From Pseudomonas fluorescens (lineage in GTDB: Bacteria > Pseudomonadota > Gammaproteobacteria > Pseudomonadales > Pseudomonadaceae), in assembly GCF_902497785.1 (NCBI RefSeq), contig NZ_CABVHK010000017.1, forward strand, positions 62,001 through 126,000: a DNA stretch of 64,000 bases, in the 5' to 3' direction. The number at the start of each line of letters is the position of its first letter. Position 1 is the first letter of the stretch. Positions 8,436 through 16,311 of the stretch are shown in pieces. The translations under genes were made by a program, and so were the position numbers. The notes under the pieces are model-generated. The model was not told where the DNA came from. It was given only the letters and a program-made list of their open reading frames with translations, and did no database searches.

Positions 8436-9101
8436 TCAGCTTGTGGCGCCGCGCAATTCGATCTCGAATACCAGTGGCGTGAAAGGCGCGATCAAGTCGC
8501 CAGCACCGTCGGCGCCATAAGCCTGGGCCGATGGAATCACCAGTCGCCACTTCGCACCGACCGGCATGTTTTGCAGCGCGGTTCGCCAGCCGCTGATCAC
8601 ACTGTCGAGACTGAACCACTGTGGCTGACTGTTCTGATCGAACACGGTGCCGTCCGGAAGTCGACCGATGTACAACACCTGGACTTTGCCATCCGGACCG
8701 GCCTTCGCGCCGGTGCCGGGTGCCAGCTCTGTCAGTAATATTCCATCGGCCAGTTCACGAACGCCGGGTTTGGCTTTTTCAACGGCGAGGAAGCGCTGCT
8801 CTTTTTCGAGAACAGCTTCGCTGCCGGGCGTGCTTTGTTGCAAGGAAACCTGAGCTTCATGCTCGGTCAGAATCTGTTCGATCTGCTCGTCTTTCAGGGC
8901 CAGGGGTTTGCCCTGATAGGCCTGCTGCAGCCCTTCGACCAATGCCTGGAGTTGCAGATCGGGAACCTCCTGACGCAGGCGCTCACCGAGGCTTGCACCC
9001 AAGCTATAAGCAAGATCGTGAGCTTCATTTTCTTTGGTTTTTTCGGCAGCCTGGGCCACAGAAAAAAACACGCACAGCGATACAAAAAGGTAGCGCGACA
9101 T
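8436..9101 (-). CDS. Periplasmic FKBP-type peptidyl-prolyl isomerase
   Basis: Predicted proline isomerase and folding helper exported by a signal peptide (residues 1-18, cleavage after VAQA). An FkpA-like N-terminal helical dimerisation region (about 25-115) precedes a C-terminal FKBP domain (about 125-221) with VQVLYIGRLPDGTVFD, the SLDSVISGWRTALQNMPVG strand-helix and the IPSAQAYG motif. Length (221) fits the Mip/FkpA class. The start at 9101 (MSRYLFVSL) gives a proper signal peptide; upstream extension to 9179 would bury it. It converges on algQ and diverges from algP. Confidence 0.92.
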   Translation of the reverse strand: MSRYLFVSLCVFFSVAQAAEKTKENEAHDLAYSLGASLGERLRQEVPDLQLQALVEGLQQAYQGKPLALKDEQIEQILTEHEAQVSLQQSTPGSEAVLEKEQRFLAVEKAKPGVRELADGILLTELAPGTGAKAGPDGKVQVLYIGRLPDGTVFDQNSQPQWFSLDSVISGWRTALQNMPVGAKWRLVIPSAQAYGADGAGDLIAPFTPLVFEIELRGATS

Positions 9102-9293
9102 CGGCACTCTCCGACCTGAGATGCGGCAGATTATGCCAGTGTGGATGCGTTCGACAGTGAACTCATTTTGCGCAAGCACAGAAGATTTTCGATCCGTTGC
9201 AACGCAGCGCTTTCGATACTGTCAACATGCCCTAGCGGCGGTCCCTGCAGAGGTCTAGTATGAGCCGCACCCACGTCAGCCAGGAGGTAAACC

Positions 9294-10445
9294 ATGTCGG
9301 CCACCAAGAAGCCTGTAAATACCCCGTTGCACTTACTCCAACAACTCTCGGGCAGCCTGCTCGAGCATTTGGAAACCGCTTGTTCGCAAGCCTTGGCTGA
9401 TGCTGAAAAACTGCTCGCCAAACTGGAAAAGCAGCGCGGAAAAGCGCAGGAAAAATTGCACAAGTCCCGCACTAAATTGCAGGACGCTGCGTCGGCCGGC
9501 AAGGCCAAGGCGCAGACCAAAGCCAAGGGCGCGGTGAAGGAACTTGAAGACCTGCTCGATGCCCTCAAGGATCGTCAATCGGAAACTCGCGGCTACATTC
9601 TGCAACTCAAGCGCGACGCTCAAGAAAGCCTGAAACTGGCCCAGGGCGTCGGTCGTGTACAAGAGGCTGTCAGCAAGGCGTTGTCCCTGCGTTCGGCCAA
9701 GCCTGCTGCGGCTCCGGCCAAGAAAGCGGCTGCCAAACCTGCCGCTAAACCGGCTGCCAGAACCGCTGCTTCCAAACCAGCTGCCAAGCCTGCGGTGAAA
9801 GCTGCGGCCAAGCCAGCAGCCAAACCTGCGGCGAAGAAACCAGCTGCTGCCAGCGCTGCTAAACCTGCCGCAAAAACGGCCGCTGCCAAACCTGCCGCCA
9901 AGCCAGCCGCTGCCAAGACCGCAGCCGCTAAACCGGCTGCAAGAACGGCTGCTGCCAAACCTGCTGCGGCAAAAACTGCGGCTGCCAAACCGGCCGCAAA
10001 ACCAGCAGCCAAGACCGCTGCCGCGAAACCAGCTGCCAAGTCTGCGGCAAAACCTGTTGCTGCTAAAACTGCTGCCAAGCCAGCAGCAAAACCAGCTGCA
10101 AAAACTGCTGCCAAACCAGCTGCAAAAACTGCAGCCAAACCAGCTGCAAAAACCGCCGCTAAACCGGCCGCAAAAACCGCTGCTGCCAAGCCAGCCACTG
10201 CTGCAAAAACTGCCGCAGCTAAACCAGCAGCTAAACCTGCCGCTGCCAAACCGGCTGCGAAACCAGCCGTGAAAAAACCGGCCACCGCTGCCAAGCCGAC
10301 CCCGGCACCCGCTGCCAAGCCGTCGACCCCAGCGCCATCCGCTTCGGCCGCTCCTGCTTCCGCAGCCTCTACCTCGACAGCTACTACTGCGCCAACGCCA
10401 GTTGCACCGTCGAGCACCAGCACCACCCCAACCAGCGCTTCCTAA
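9294..10445 (+). CDS. algP: Histone H1-like protein AlgP
   Basis: Lysine/alanine-rich DNA-binding protein, known in P. aeruginosa as AlgP/AlgR3, a regulator of alginate genes with histone H1-like C-terminal repeats. The N-terminal 135 residues are a charged helical region with heptad-like pattern. Residues 136 to about 335 are nearly pure KPAA repeats. The tail is rich in Pro, Ser, Thr and Ala. The repeats are encoded with mixed synonymous codons but are still highly repetitive at DNA level, so length varies between strains. A good AGGAGG site precedes the ATG. The stop overlaps that of the convergent downstream gene. Confidence 0.95.
   Translation: MSATKKPVNTPLHLLQQLSGSLLEHLETACSQALADAEKLLAKLEKQRGKAQEKLHKSRTKLQDAASAGKAKAQTKAKGAVKELEDLLDALKDRQSETRGYILQLKRDAQESLKLAQGVGRVQEAVSKALSLRSAKPAAAPAKKAAAKPAAKPAARTAASKPAAKPAVKAAAKPAAKPAAKKPAAASAAKPAAKTAAAKPAAKPAAAKTAAAKPAARTAAAKPAAAKTAAAKPAAKPAAKTAAAKPAAKSAAKPVAAKTAAKPAAKPAAKTAAKPAAKTAAKPAAKTAAKPAAKTAAAKPATAAKTAAAKPAAKPAAAKPAAKPAVKKPATAAKPTPAPAAKPSTPAPSASAAPASAASTSTATTAPTPVAPSSTSTTPTSAS
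9699..10320 (+). repeat. KPAA-encoding tandem repeat tract of algP
   Basis: About 600 bases of degenerate 12-base (and shorter) tandem units encoding Lys-Pro-Ala-Ala and Lys-Thr-Ala-Ala. Such a tract is prone to slippage and recombination, and to assembly error. Confidence 0.9.
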
Positions 10446-10906
10446 GTGCCGGTTGCCGCGACGCGCAGCTGATGCAGCGCGTCGCGGTTCAGGTGTGCGG
10501 CGCCCGCCGCCACACCCTCCAGCCAGGCCGGTAAATCGGTCGCCTCATCTTGCGGCCAACTCAACGCCGTTCGCTCCAGTCGCAATAGCAAATGCCGCTC
10601 GGCTTGCAGTTCCAGCGCTTTCACTTGTTCGCGCAGCGCTTTCAGTTCGGCATCCCCGGTCGCGCTGACTTTCCATTGCGTGCGCAAAGCTCGCAAAGGT
10701 TGCACGACATCCGCGTCCCAAGGTCCGGCCACATTGCACAGCTGTTGCAATCGTTGCTCGTTGCACGCCACTCGCCGTTGCCCCAGCCACAACCCGCACA
10801 GCAGCAGGCACACATTCACCCCCGCCGACTGCAAGGTTAGGCACGCGGCTTCAACGCCGGGTCGGGCGTAAGTGCCAAGGGAAAAGCTCCACAGGTCAGA
10901 GGACAT
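10442..10906 (-). CDS. TIGR02444 family protein
   Basis: A 154-residue, probably soluble helical protein of a family restricted to gamma-proteobacteria and without known function. Recognisable features are the N-terminal LWSFSLGTYARPGVEAACL, a Trp/Gly-rich WLGQR segment and a Leu/Arg-rich central helix. The gene converges on algP with a four-base overlap in which the two stop codons interlock (TAA forward, TAG reverse). It diverges from the ABC-F gene, sharing a short promoter region. Confidence 0.8.
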   Translation of the reverse strand: MSSDLWSFSLGTYARPGVEAACLTLQSAGVNVCLLLCGLWLGQRRVACNEQRLQQLCNVAGPWDADVVQPLRALRTQWKVSATGDAELKALREQVKALELQAERHLLLRLERTALSWPQDEATDLPAWLEGVAAGAAHLNRDALHQLRVAATGT

Positions 10907-10956
10907 AGTGCTACTCGCGCCAGTTGCGAGCGAAGCTGGTAGACTCCGCCGCCATT

Positions 10957-12867
10957 ATGATTCGACTTCAGAACCTGACTTTACAGCGTGGCCCGCAACG
11001 TCTGCTAGAAGACGCCGAGCTGACCCTGCACGCCGGCCACAAAGCTGGCCTCATCGGTGCCAACGGCGCCGGCAAATCGAGCCTGTTCGCTTTGATTCGG
11101 GGCGAACTGCACCCGGATTCGGGTGACTGCTTCCTGCCGGCCGACTGGCGCATCGCCCACATGCGCCAGGAAATCGAAACGCTCGAACGCCAGGCGGTCG
11201 ACTACGTGCTCGATGGTGACCTGCGCCTGCGTGAGGTGCAACGCGACCTCGCCGCCGCCGAAGCCGCGCATGACGGTGCCGCTCAGGCCCGCCTGCACTC
11301 GGAACTCGACAGCGCCGACGGTTACACCGCCGATGCTCGTGCCCGCAAGCTGCTGGCAGGCCTTGGGTTCACCAATGAGCAGATGGATCGCCCGGTCGGC
11401 GATTTCTCCGGTGGCTGGCGGATGCGTCTGAACCTGGCGCAGGCATTGATGTGCCCTTCCGACCTGCTGCTGCTCGACGAACCGACCAACCACTTGGACC
11501 TCGACGCCATCATCTGGCTCGAAGAATGGCTCAAAAGCTACCCCGGCACCTTGTTACTGATTTCCCACGACCGGGATTTCCTCGATGCCGTGGTCGATCA
11601 TGTGGCCCACGTCGATCAACGCAAGATCACCCTCTATCGCGGTGGTTACAGCGCTTTCGAACGCGCCCGTGCCGAACGCCTGGCCCAGCAACAGCAGGCG
11701 TACGAGAAGCAGCAGGTGCAGCGGGCGCACATGGAAAGCTACATTGCCCGATTCAAGGCCCAGGCCACCAAGGCCCGTCAGGCCCAGAGCCGGATCAAGG
11801 CACTGGAGCGGATGGAAGAGTTGTCCGCCGCTCACGTCGATTCGCCGTTTGACTTTGTCTTCCGCGAATCGACGAAGATTTCCAGCCCGTTGATCGACCT
11901 GTCCGATGCCCGTCTGGGCTACGGCGACAAAGCCGTGCTGGAGAAGGTCAAGCTGCAATTGACGCCCGGCGCGCGCATCGGTTTGCTCGGCCCCAACGGC
12001 GCCGGTAAATCGACCCTGATCAAAAACCTTGCCGGTGAACTCTCGCCGTTGGCCGGTCGCCTGACCCGTGGCGAGAATACCGTCGTGGGTTACTTCGCCC
12101 AGCATCAACTCGATTCCCTTGACGCGAAGGCCAGCCCGTTGCTGCATTTACAGCGGCTGGCCCCAACTGAGCGCGAGCAGACACTGCGCGACTTCCTCGG
12201 TGGTTTCGATTTTCGCGGTGCGCGTATCGATGAGCCGGTGCTGAATTTTTCCGGCGGTGAGAAAGCTCGTCTTGCCCTGGCGTTGATCGCCTGGGAGCGG
12301 CCGAACCTGTTGCTGCTCGATGAACCGACCAACCACCTGGACCTGGAAATGCGCCTGGCGCTGACCATGGCGTTGCAGGAATTCAGCGGCGCGGTGTTGG
12401 TGGTTTCCCACGATCGTCATCTGCTGAAAAGTACCACCGACAATTTTTATCTGGTGGCGGACGGCAAGGTCGAGGAGTTTGACGGCGACCTGGAGGATTA
12501 CGCCCGCTGGCTGGTCGAGTATCGACAGCGCAATGCCCCGGTCAGCAACACGCCGGTCAACCCGGACAAGACCGACAAGAAGGCCCAGCGTCAGGCCGCG
12601 GCCGCGTTGCGTCAGCAGTTGGCACCGCACAAGCGTGAAGCGGACAAGCTCGAAGTCGAGCTGGGCAAGCTGCACGAGAAACTGGCGAAGATCGATACCA
12701 GCCTTGGCGACAGCGACATTTACGAGCCGGCGCGCAAGAACGATCTGCGTGATCTGCTGGCCGAACAGGCGAAGCTGAAGGTGCGTGAAGCGGAACTGGA
12801 AGAAACCTGGATGGAAGCCCTGGAATTGCTTGAAAGCATGCAGGCGGAGCTGGAGGCGCTGTCCTGA
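10957..12867 (+). CDS. ABC-F family ATPase, YheS-like
   Basis: Soluble tandem ATPase of the ABC-F class, thought to act on the ribosome. The 636 residues contain two nucleotide-binding domains: first Walker A GANGAGKS (34-41), signature FSGGWRMRLNLA (about 150), Walker B LLLLDEPTNHLD; second Walker A GPNGAGKS (about 345), signature FSGGEKARLALA, second LLLLDEPTNHLD. The inter-domain P-site linker is rich in Arg, Gln and Lys, and a charged C-terminal coiled coil (about 540-636) follows. No membrane segments. The start at 10957 (MIRLQNLTL) is the conserved one. The stop overlaps the next start by one base. Confidence 0.94.
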   Translation: MIRLQNLTLQRGPQRLLEDAELTLHAGHKAGLIGANGAGKSSLFALIRGELHPDSGDCFLPADWRIAHMRQEIETLERQAVDYVLDGDLRLREVQRDLAAAEAAHDGAAQARLHSELDSADGYTADARARKLLAGLGFTNEQMDRPVGDFSGGWRMRLNLAQALMCPSDLLLLDEPTNHLDLDAIIWLEEWLKSYPGTLLLISHDRDFLDAVVDHVAHVDQRKITLYRGGYSAFERARAERLAQQQQAYEKQQVQRAHMESYIARFKAQATKARQAQSRIKALERMEELSAAHVDSPFDFVFRESTKISSPLIDLSDARLGYGDKAVLEKVKLQLTPGARIGLLGPNGAGKSTLIKNLAGELSPLAGRLTRGENTVVGYFAQHQLDSLDAKASPLLHLQRLAPTEREQTLRDFLGGFDFRGARIDEPVLNFSGGEKARLALALIAWERPNLLLLDEPTNHLDLEMRLALTMALQEFSGAVLVVSHDRHLLKSTTDNFYLVADGKVEEFDGDLEDYARWLVEYRQRNAPVSNTPVNPDKTDKKAQRQAAAALRQQLAPHKREADKLEVELGKLHEKLAKIDTSLGDSDIYEPARKNDLRDLLAEQAKLKVREAELEETWMEALELLESMQAELEALS

Positions 12868-13448
12868 TGGAGGCGTTCAAGTGGTCGCTGTCACCGGTGT
12901 GGGTCGAGCCGATCTGGCTGGTCGTACAAATCCTGCTGATCTTGTTGGCCGGTTATTTTGCCCAGCGCTTTGTCGCCAAATGCCTGACTCGCCTGGGGGA
13001 GCGCTACCCTTTTCCGCCGCAGTTGCTGATGCCGCTGCGGGGCGGGCTGCGCTGGCTGATCATGGGCAGTGCGCTGATTTTCGTGCTCGAACGCCTCGGG
13101 GTGTCGGCCACGGTGCTCTGGACCGCGTTGTCCGGATTCGTCGCGGTGGCAGCGGTGGCGTTTTTCGCCATGTGGAGTGTGCTCTCCAATCTGCTCTGCG
13201 CGATTCTGATTTTCACCGTCGGGCCCTTCCGTATCGGTGACGTTGTCGAGTTGGTGGACACCACCGACAAACCCGGCGTCAAAGGTCGGGTGGTGGCGAT
13301 CAATCTGCTTTACACCACGTTGATCGAGGCTGAAGAGCTCGGTACGGGCAGTGCGATGGTGCAAGTGCCCAATAGCCTGTTCTTTCAGCGCTCGGTTCGA
13401 CGCTGGCGTGGGACGGATACATTCCCGTTAAGTGGGTTTGAAAAGTAA
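12867..13448 (+). CDS. Small MscS-family mechanosensitive channel
   Basis: A 193-residue membrane protein with three predicted helices (about 15-35, 60-80, 88-115) followed by the MscS beta domain: FRIGDVVELV, GRVVAINLLYTTL and VQVPNSLFFQ. The pore-lining helix is represented by the Ala/Gly-rich FVAVAAVAFFAMWSVLSN stretch. It is shorter than canonical MscS because the C-terminal alpha/beta vestibule domain is missing. It is coupled to the ABC-F gene (ATG overlapping TGA). Confidence 0.88.
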   Translation: MEAFKWSLSPVWVEPIWLVVQILLILLAGYFAQRFVAKCLTRLGERYPFPPQLLMPLRGGLRWLIMGSALIFVLERLGVSATVLWTALSGFVAVAAVAFFAMWSVLSNLLCAILIFTVGPFRIGDVVELVDTTDKPGVKGRVVAINLLYTTLIEAEELGTGSAMVQVPNSLFFQRSVRRWRGTDTFPLSGFEK

Positions 13449-13460
13449 GAATTTTGTCAC

Positions 13461-13577
13461 CTGACACACCGCCATCGCGAGCAAGCTCGCTCCCACAGGG
13501 ATTTGGGTGGATCGCAAAATTGTGGTCAGCCCGAATCCCTGTGGGAGCGAGCTTGCTCGCGATGGCAGTGTGTCAGG
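13461..13577. repeat. Paired REP (REPIN), family A, extended arms
   Basis: Inverted copies of the GTGGGAGCGAGCTTGCTCGC unit. Here homology between the arms extends outward into CTGACACACCGCCATC / GATGGCAGTGTGTCAG, giving arms of about 40 bases. Located after the mscS-like gene. Confidence 0.9.
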
Positions 13578-13701
13578 CGAGAAGCCCGTCAAACCCGCAA
13601 CATGGGTTTGTAGCCGCAACATCCTGCAAAAAATCGATAGTCATCCGCCCAAAGCCGCATTAGCTTAGACCTCTGTCACGAGTCCGATTTCGAGGTGTGC
13701 G

Positions 13702-14334
13702 ATGGAGCTTCAAACATGGCTGGCGTTTTTTGCCGCCTGCTGGGTGATCAGCCTGTCTCCGGGTGCCGGCGCCATTGCGTCGATGTCCAGCGGTCTGCAA
13801 TACGGTTTCTGGCGCGGTTACTGGAACGCCTTGGGCCTGCAATTGGGCCTGGCGGTGCAGATCGCGATTGTCGGCGCCGGTGTGGGCGCGATTCTCACGG
13901 CCTCGGCCAGCGCGTTTTATGCGATCAAATGGTTCGGCGTGGCGTATCTGGTTTACCTCGCGATCAAGCAATGGCGCGCACTGCCCAGCGACATGAGCGA
14001 CGACGCTGCCGTACGCCAGATCGGCAAGCCGATGGCGTTGGTGTTTCGCGGTTTTCTGGTGAACATCAGTAACCCCAAGGCGTTGGTGTTCATGCTCGCG
14101 GTGCTGCCACAGTTCATCGACCCGCATGCGCCGCTGCTGATGCAGTACCTGATCATCGGCGTGACCATGGTCTTCGTTGACCTGATCGTGATGGCTGGTT
14201 ACACCGGGTTGGCGTCCAAAGTGCTGCGTCTGTTGCGCACGCCCCAGCAGCAAAAACGCATGAACCGCACCTTTGCCGGGCTGTTCATCGGCGCGGCGGC
14301 GTTCATGGCGACGCTGCGCAAAGCTGCGGTGTAA
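13702..14334 (+). CDS. LysE/RhtB-family amino acid exporter
   Basis: Inner-membrane exporter of the RhtB branch, likely for amino acids or derivatives such as homoserine or threonine; the substrate cannot be read from sequence. The 210 residues show six hydrophobic segments and the family N-terminal signature SLSPGAGAIASMSSGLQYG (about 18-36), plus the conserved FLVNISNPKALVFMLAVLPQF (about 114-134). It stands alone between a REP pair and its own terminator. Confidence 0.9.
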   Translation: MELQTWLAFFAACWVISLSPGAGAIASMSSGLQYGFWRGYWNALGLQLGLAVQIAIVGAGVGAILTASASAFYAIKWFGVAYLVYLAIKQWRALPSDMSDDAAVRQIGKPMALVFRGFLVNISNPKALVFMLAVLPQFIDPHAPLLMQYLIIGVTMVFVDLIVMAGYTGLASKVLRLLRTPQQQKRMNRTFAGLFIGAAAFMATLRKAAV

Positions 14335-14347
14335 AACCGCCGGGCAC

Positions 14348-14378
14348 AAAAAAGGCGACCCCAGAGGTCGCCTTTTTC
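14348..14378 (+). terminator. Rho-independent terminator after the LysE gene
   Basis: Stem AGGCGACC / GGTCGCCT with a 5-base loop, flanked by A and T tracts, 14 bases after the stop codon. Confidence 0.9.
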
Positions 14379-14410
14379 ATTTGTGATGTGAATGCCTTGT
14401 GGCGAGGGCC

Positions 14411-14506
14411 TCTGTGGCGAGGGGATTTATCCCCGTTGGGTCGCGAAGCGGCCCCAAAGATGGGACTGCTGCGCAGTCCAACGGGGATAAATCCCCTCAC
14501 CACAGA
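14411..14506. repeat. Palindromic repeat, family C
   Basis: Inverted arms GGGGATTTATCCCCGTT and AACGGGGATAAATCCCC separated by about 45 bases, bounded by TCTGTGG / CCACAGA. A second copy lies at 48943-49079. Confidence 0.85.
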
Positions 14507-14556
14507 TCCCCTCAAACCAACCCCCTCACAACCTTGCCGCAGAGGTTGTGCAACGA

Positions 14557-15300
14557 TCAGTGAAGAATGACCGGCGCCGTATCCCGTGGCAGGTTGTTGC
14601 GCAACGGGGCTTGCCCCGGCTGCTCGTAACCGCCACCACCGAGTTGTTGACCCAGTTGCGCAGCCACGTCTTCGCCCAGTGCCTTGGACACATCACGTAC
14701 CACGCGCGGCCGGTTGAGCGAGACGCGAATGTCCCGGCTATTCACCAGTTTGGTGTCCTGACCTTCGCCCATCGCCGTAAAGGCCGAGGTGATTTCATAG
14801 GTCTTGGTGTTGATCAGGCTGAAATCCGCCACCAGCGTCAGACCCAGGATCGCCGAGTAGCTGTCGGTGTTGGCCAGCTCAGTGGTATCGCGGGTGAAGT
14901 CGATGTCCGACACGGTGCCGAACAGCACGTAATCGGCACCTTTGAAGTGGCCGGCCTTGATCCGCTTGATCACGTCATACACGTCACCTTTGGAAGAAGC
15001 CGTGTACGGCGTGCCTTGCACCAGTTGGAACATCCCGGAGCGCAGCATCTCGCCTTTGATGTCGCCGGTGAACTTGCGCAGTTCACCTTGCTCGATGTAG
15101 CTGCTGGTGGCTTCGATTTCGTTGTAGCTCGAAGAACCGCTGGCGCTGTAGCGGTTTGCCTGGAAGTTGCTCTGGGCCGAAACGATGTGGATGTACTGCT
15201 CCACCCGCTCCTGATACGCCAGGTCCGTCACCGCGACTTTCGACGCCGCTTGCACGCTGAACGCGCAAGCCAGGGCCATCATGCCAATCCATGCGCGCAT
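14557..15300 (-). CDS. Secreted CsgG/LpoB-like envelope protein
   Basis: Fourth gene of a minus-strand envelope operon. The 247-residue protein has a standard signal peptide (cleavage after about 18, FSVQAA) and no lipobox cysteine, unlike its three neighbours. The mature part resembles the CsgG/LpoB-type fold: KVAVTDLAYQERVEQY start, a Ser/Tyr-rich insert near 50-65, GDIKGEMLRSGMFQLV and YVLFGTVSDIDF (a beta strand typical of these proteins). It begins three bases after the LpoB-like stop. The function is unknown; curli secretion is unlikely because no csg genes are near. Confidence 0.7.
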   Translation of the reverse strand: MRAWIGMMALACAFSVQAASKVAVTDLAYQERVEQYIHIVSAQSNFQANRYSASGSSSYNEIEATSSYIEQGELRKFTGDIKGEMLRSGMFQLVQGTPYTASSKGDVYDVIKRIKAGHFKGADYVLFGTVSDIDFTRDTTELANTDSYSAILGLTLVADFSLINTKTYEITSAFTAMGEGQDTKLVNSRDIRVSLNRPRVVRDVSKALGEDVAAQLGQQLGGGGYEQPGQAPLRNNLPRDTAPVILH

Positions 15301-15303
15301 TGA

Positions 15304-15891
15304 TTAACGCTCCGTGGTCTTGCGGATCTCTTTTTCATCCATCCACTCGGCCAGGCCGCTTTCAACGTCGATCAATTGCAGGCTGAATTTGTAGAAGACG
15401 TCTTTGTAATCGCTGCTGCGCTTGACGATCGAGCTGATCGAACCCTCGATGCGGTATTTGGCAGCGATCATGTTGCCGGTCTTGGCCACCGTGGCTTTCT
15501 TGTACAGGCCGCTCTGGTTTTGCAGCTTGAGCTGATCCACCTGGTTCTGCATCGCGGTGTTGTCGCTGGCGAAGCGGGCGGTGCCGGATTTCATCAGCTG
15601 GGTTTTGATGCTGGTGGTGATTTCCCGGGTGTCGATGTATTCGCTGGTCTTGTTCTTCACGTCGTAGACCTGAACCACCGGGCGGCCCTGCAGAATGCCG
15701 GACTGGGCGAGGGAGCGTGTCATGGACTCGGCGATCATCTGCAGGTCGGTCGAGCCGAATTCGTTGGTCACGGTTTCCACGGCCTTGGTGTCGCCGTAGC
15801 TGATGTTTTTGCTGCCGAGCGTCGGCGAGGTATTGGCGCAGCCGCTGGCGAGCAGGGCGATGACAGCGATAAACGAGAAACGTACAAACAT
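15304..15891 (-). CDS. LpoB-like lipoprotein (penicillin-binding protein activator family)
   Basis: A 195-residue lipoprotein with lipobox LASGC (Cys18). After a short linker, the sequence NEFGSTDLQMIAESMTRSLA and the RPVVQVYDVKNKTSEYIDTR strand match the LpoB family, whose E. coli member is an outer-membrane activator of PBP1b. Pseudomonas PBP1b is reported to use an unrelated activator (LpoP), so equating this gene with LpoB function would be unsafe. It lies between the YcfL-like gene and the CsgG-like gene in one operon. Confidence 0.82.
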   Translation of the reverse strand: MFVRFSFIAVIALLASGCANTSPTLGSKNISYGDTKAVETVTNEFGSTDLQMIAESMTRSLAQSGILQGRPVVQVYDVKNKTSEYIDTREITTSIKTQLMKSGTARFASDNTAMQNQVDQLKLQNQSGLYKKATVAKTGNMIAAKYRIEGSISSIVKRSSDYKDVFYKFSLQLIDVESGLAEWMDEKEIRKTTER

Positions 15892-15924
15892 GGGAATGCT
15901 CTCTGAAACTGATCGAATAGGGTA

Positions 15925-16296
15925 TTAAGGCGTTTTGATTTCGAGGCGGAAATCCACGGCTTTGGCGGTCGGCGCAATCGCCTGAATGAAGCTGGTCTGT
16001 TGGCCGTACATCATCTGGCTTTTCCAGGTTTCCTCTTCGGCAATCGGGAAGCCTTCAGGGCCGAGCCAGGCAAAGCGGTAATAGAAGGTCTTGTTGTTGA
16101 AGCTGGTGTTGCTCAGTTGCACATTGGCCGTCATGAAGCCGTTTTCCCGGGCGACGCGCATGGCGCCGACCACGATATTCTTCAGCTTGCCCATGGCCAC
16201 GACTTTGCTGGCAGCGCTGCCCGGCTCCGGTGGAGGCGGTGTGGCGCAACCGGCCAGCAAGGCCAGGGCGACGACAGCAATGAGTTTGAAACGCAT
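15925..16296 (-). CDS. YcfL-like lipoprotein (DUF1425)
   Basis: A small lipoprotein of 123 residues with lipobox LLAGC (Cys17) and a Pro-rich linker. The domain (VQLSNTSFNNKTFYYRFAWLGPEGF) looks like an immunoglobulin-like or beta-sandwich domain of the DUF1425/YcfL family. In E. coli ycfL lies directly beside lpoB, the same neighbourhood as here. Function unknown; an accessory of the LpoB-like protein is the best inference. Confidence 0.8.
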   Translation of the reverse strand: MRFKLIAVVALALLAGCATPPPPEPGSAASKVVAMGKLKNIVVGAMRVARENGFMTANVQLSNTSFNNKTFYYRFAWLGPEGFPIAEEETWKSQMMYGQQTSFIQAIAPTAKAVDFRLEIKTP

Positions 16297-16311
16297 GTAA
16301 AGACTCCGTTC

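Noticed and set aside
9620..10426. 268-residue frame opposite algP
   Set aside because: It is only the reverse complement of the KPAA repeats (AAGLAAV-type repeats), not a gene.
14348..14506. CRISPR-like reading of the repeated palindromes near 14.4 kb and other junctions
   Set aside because: The repeats are inverted pairs with unlike spacing and no cas genes. They fit REP/REPIN elements.
15300..15304. Curli secretion system suggested by the CsgG-like protein
   Set aside because: No csgA, csgB, csgE or csgF genes and no lipobox in the CsgG-like protein. A cell-envelope accessory role fits better.
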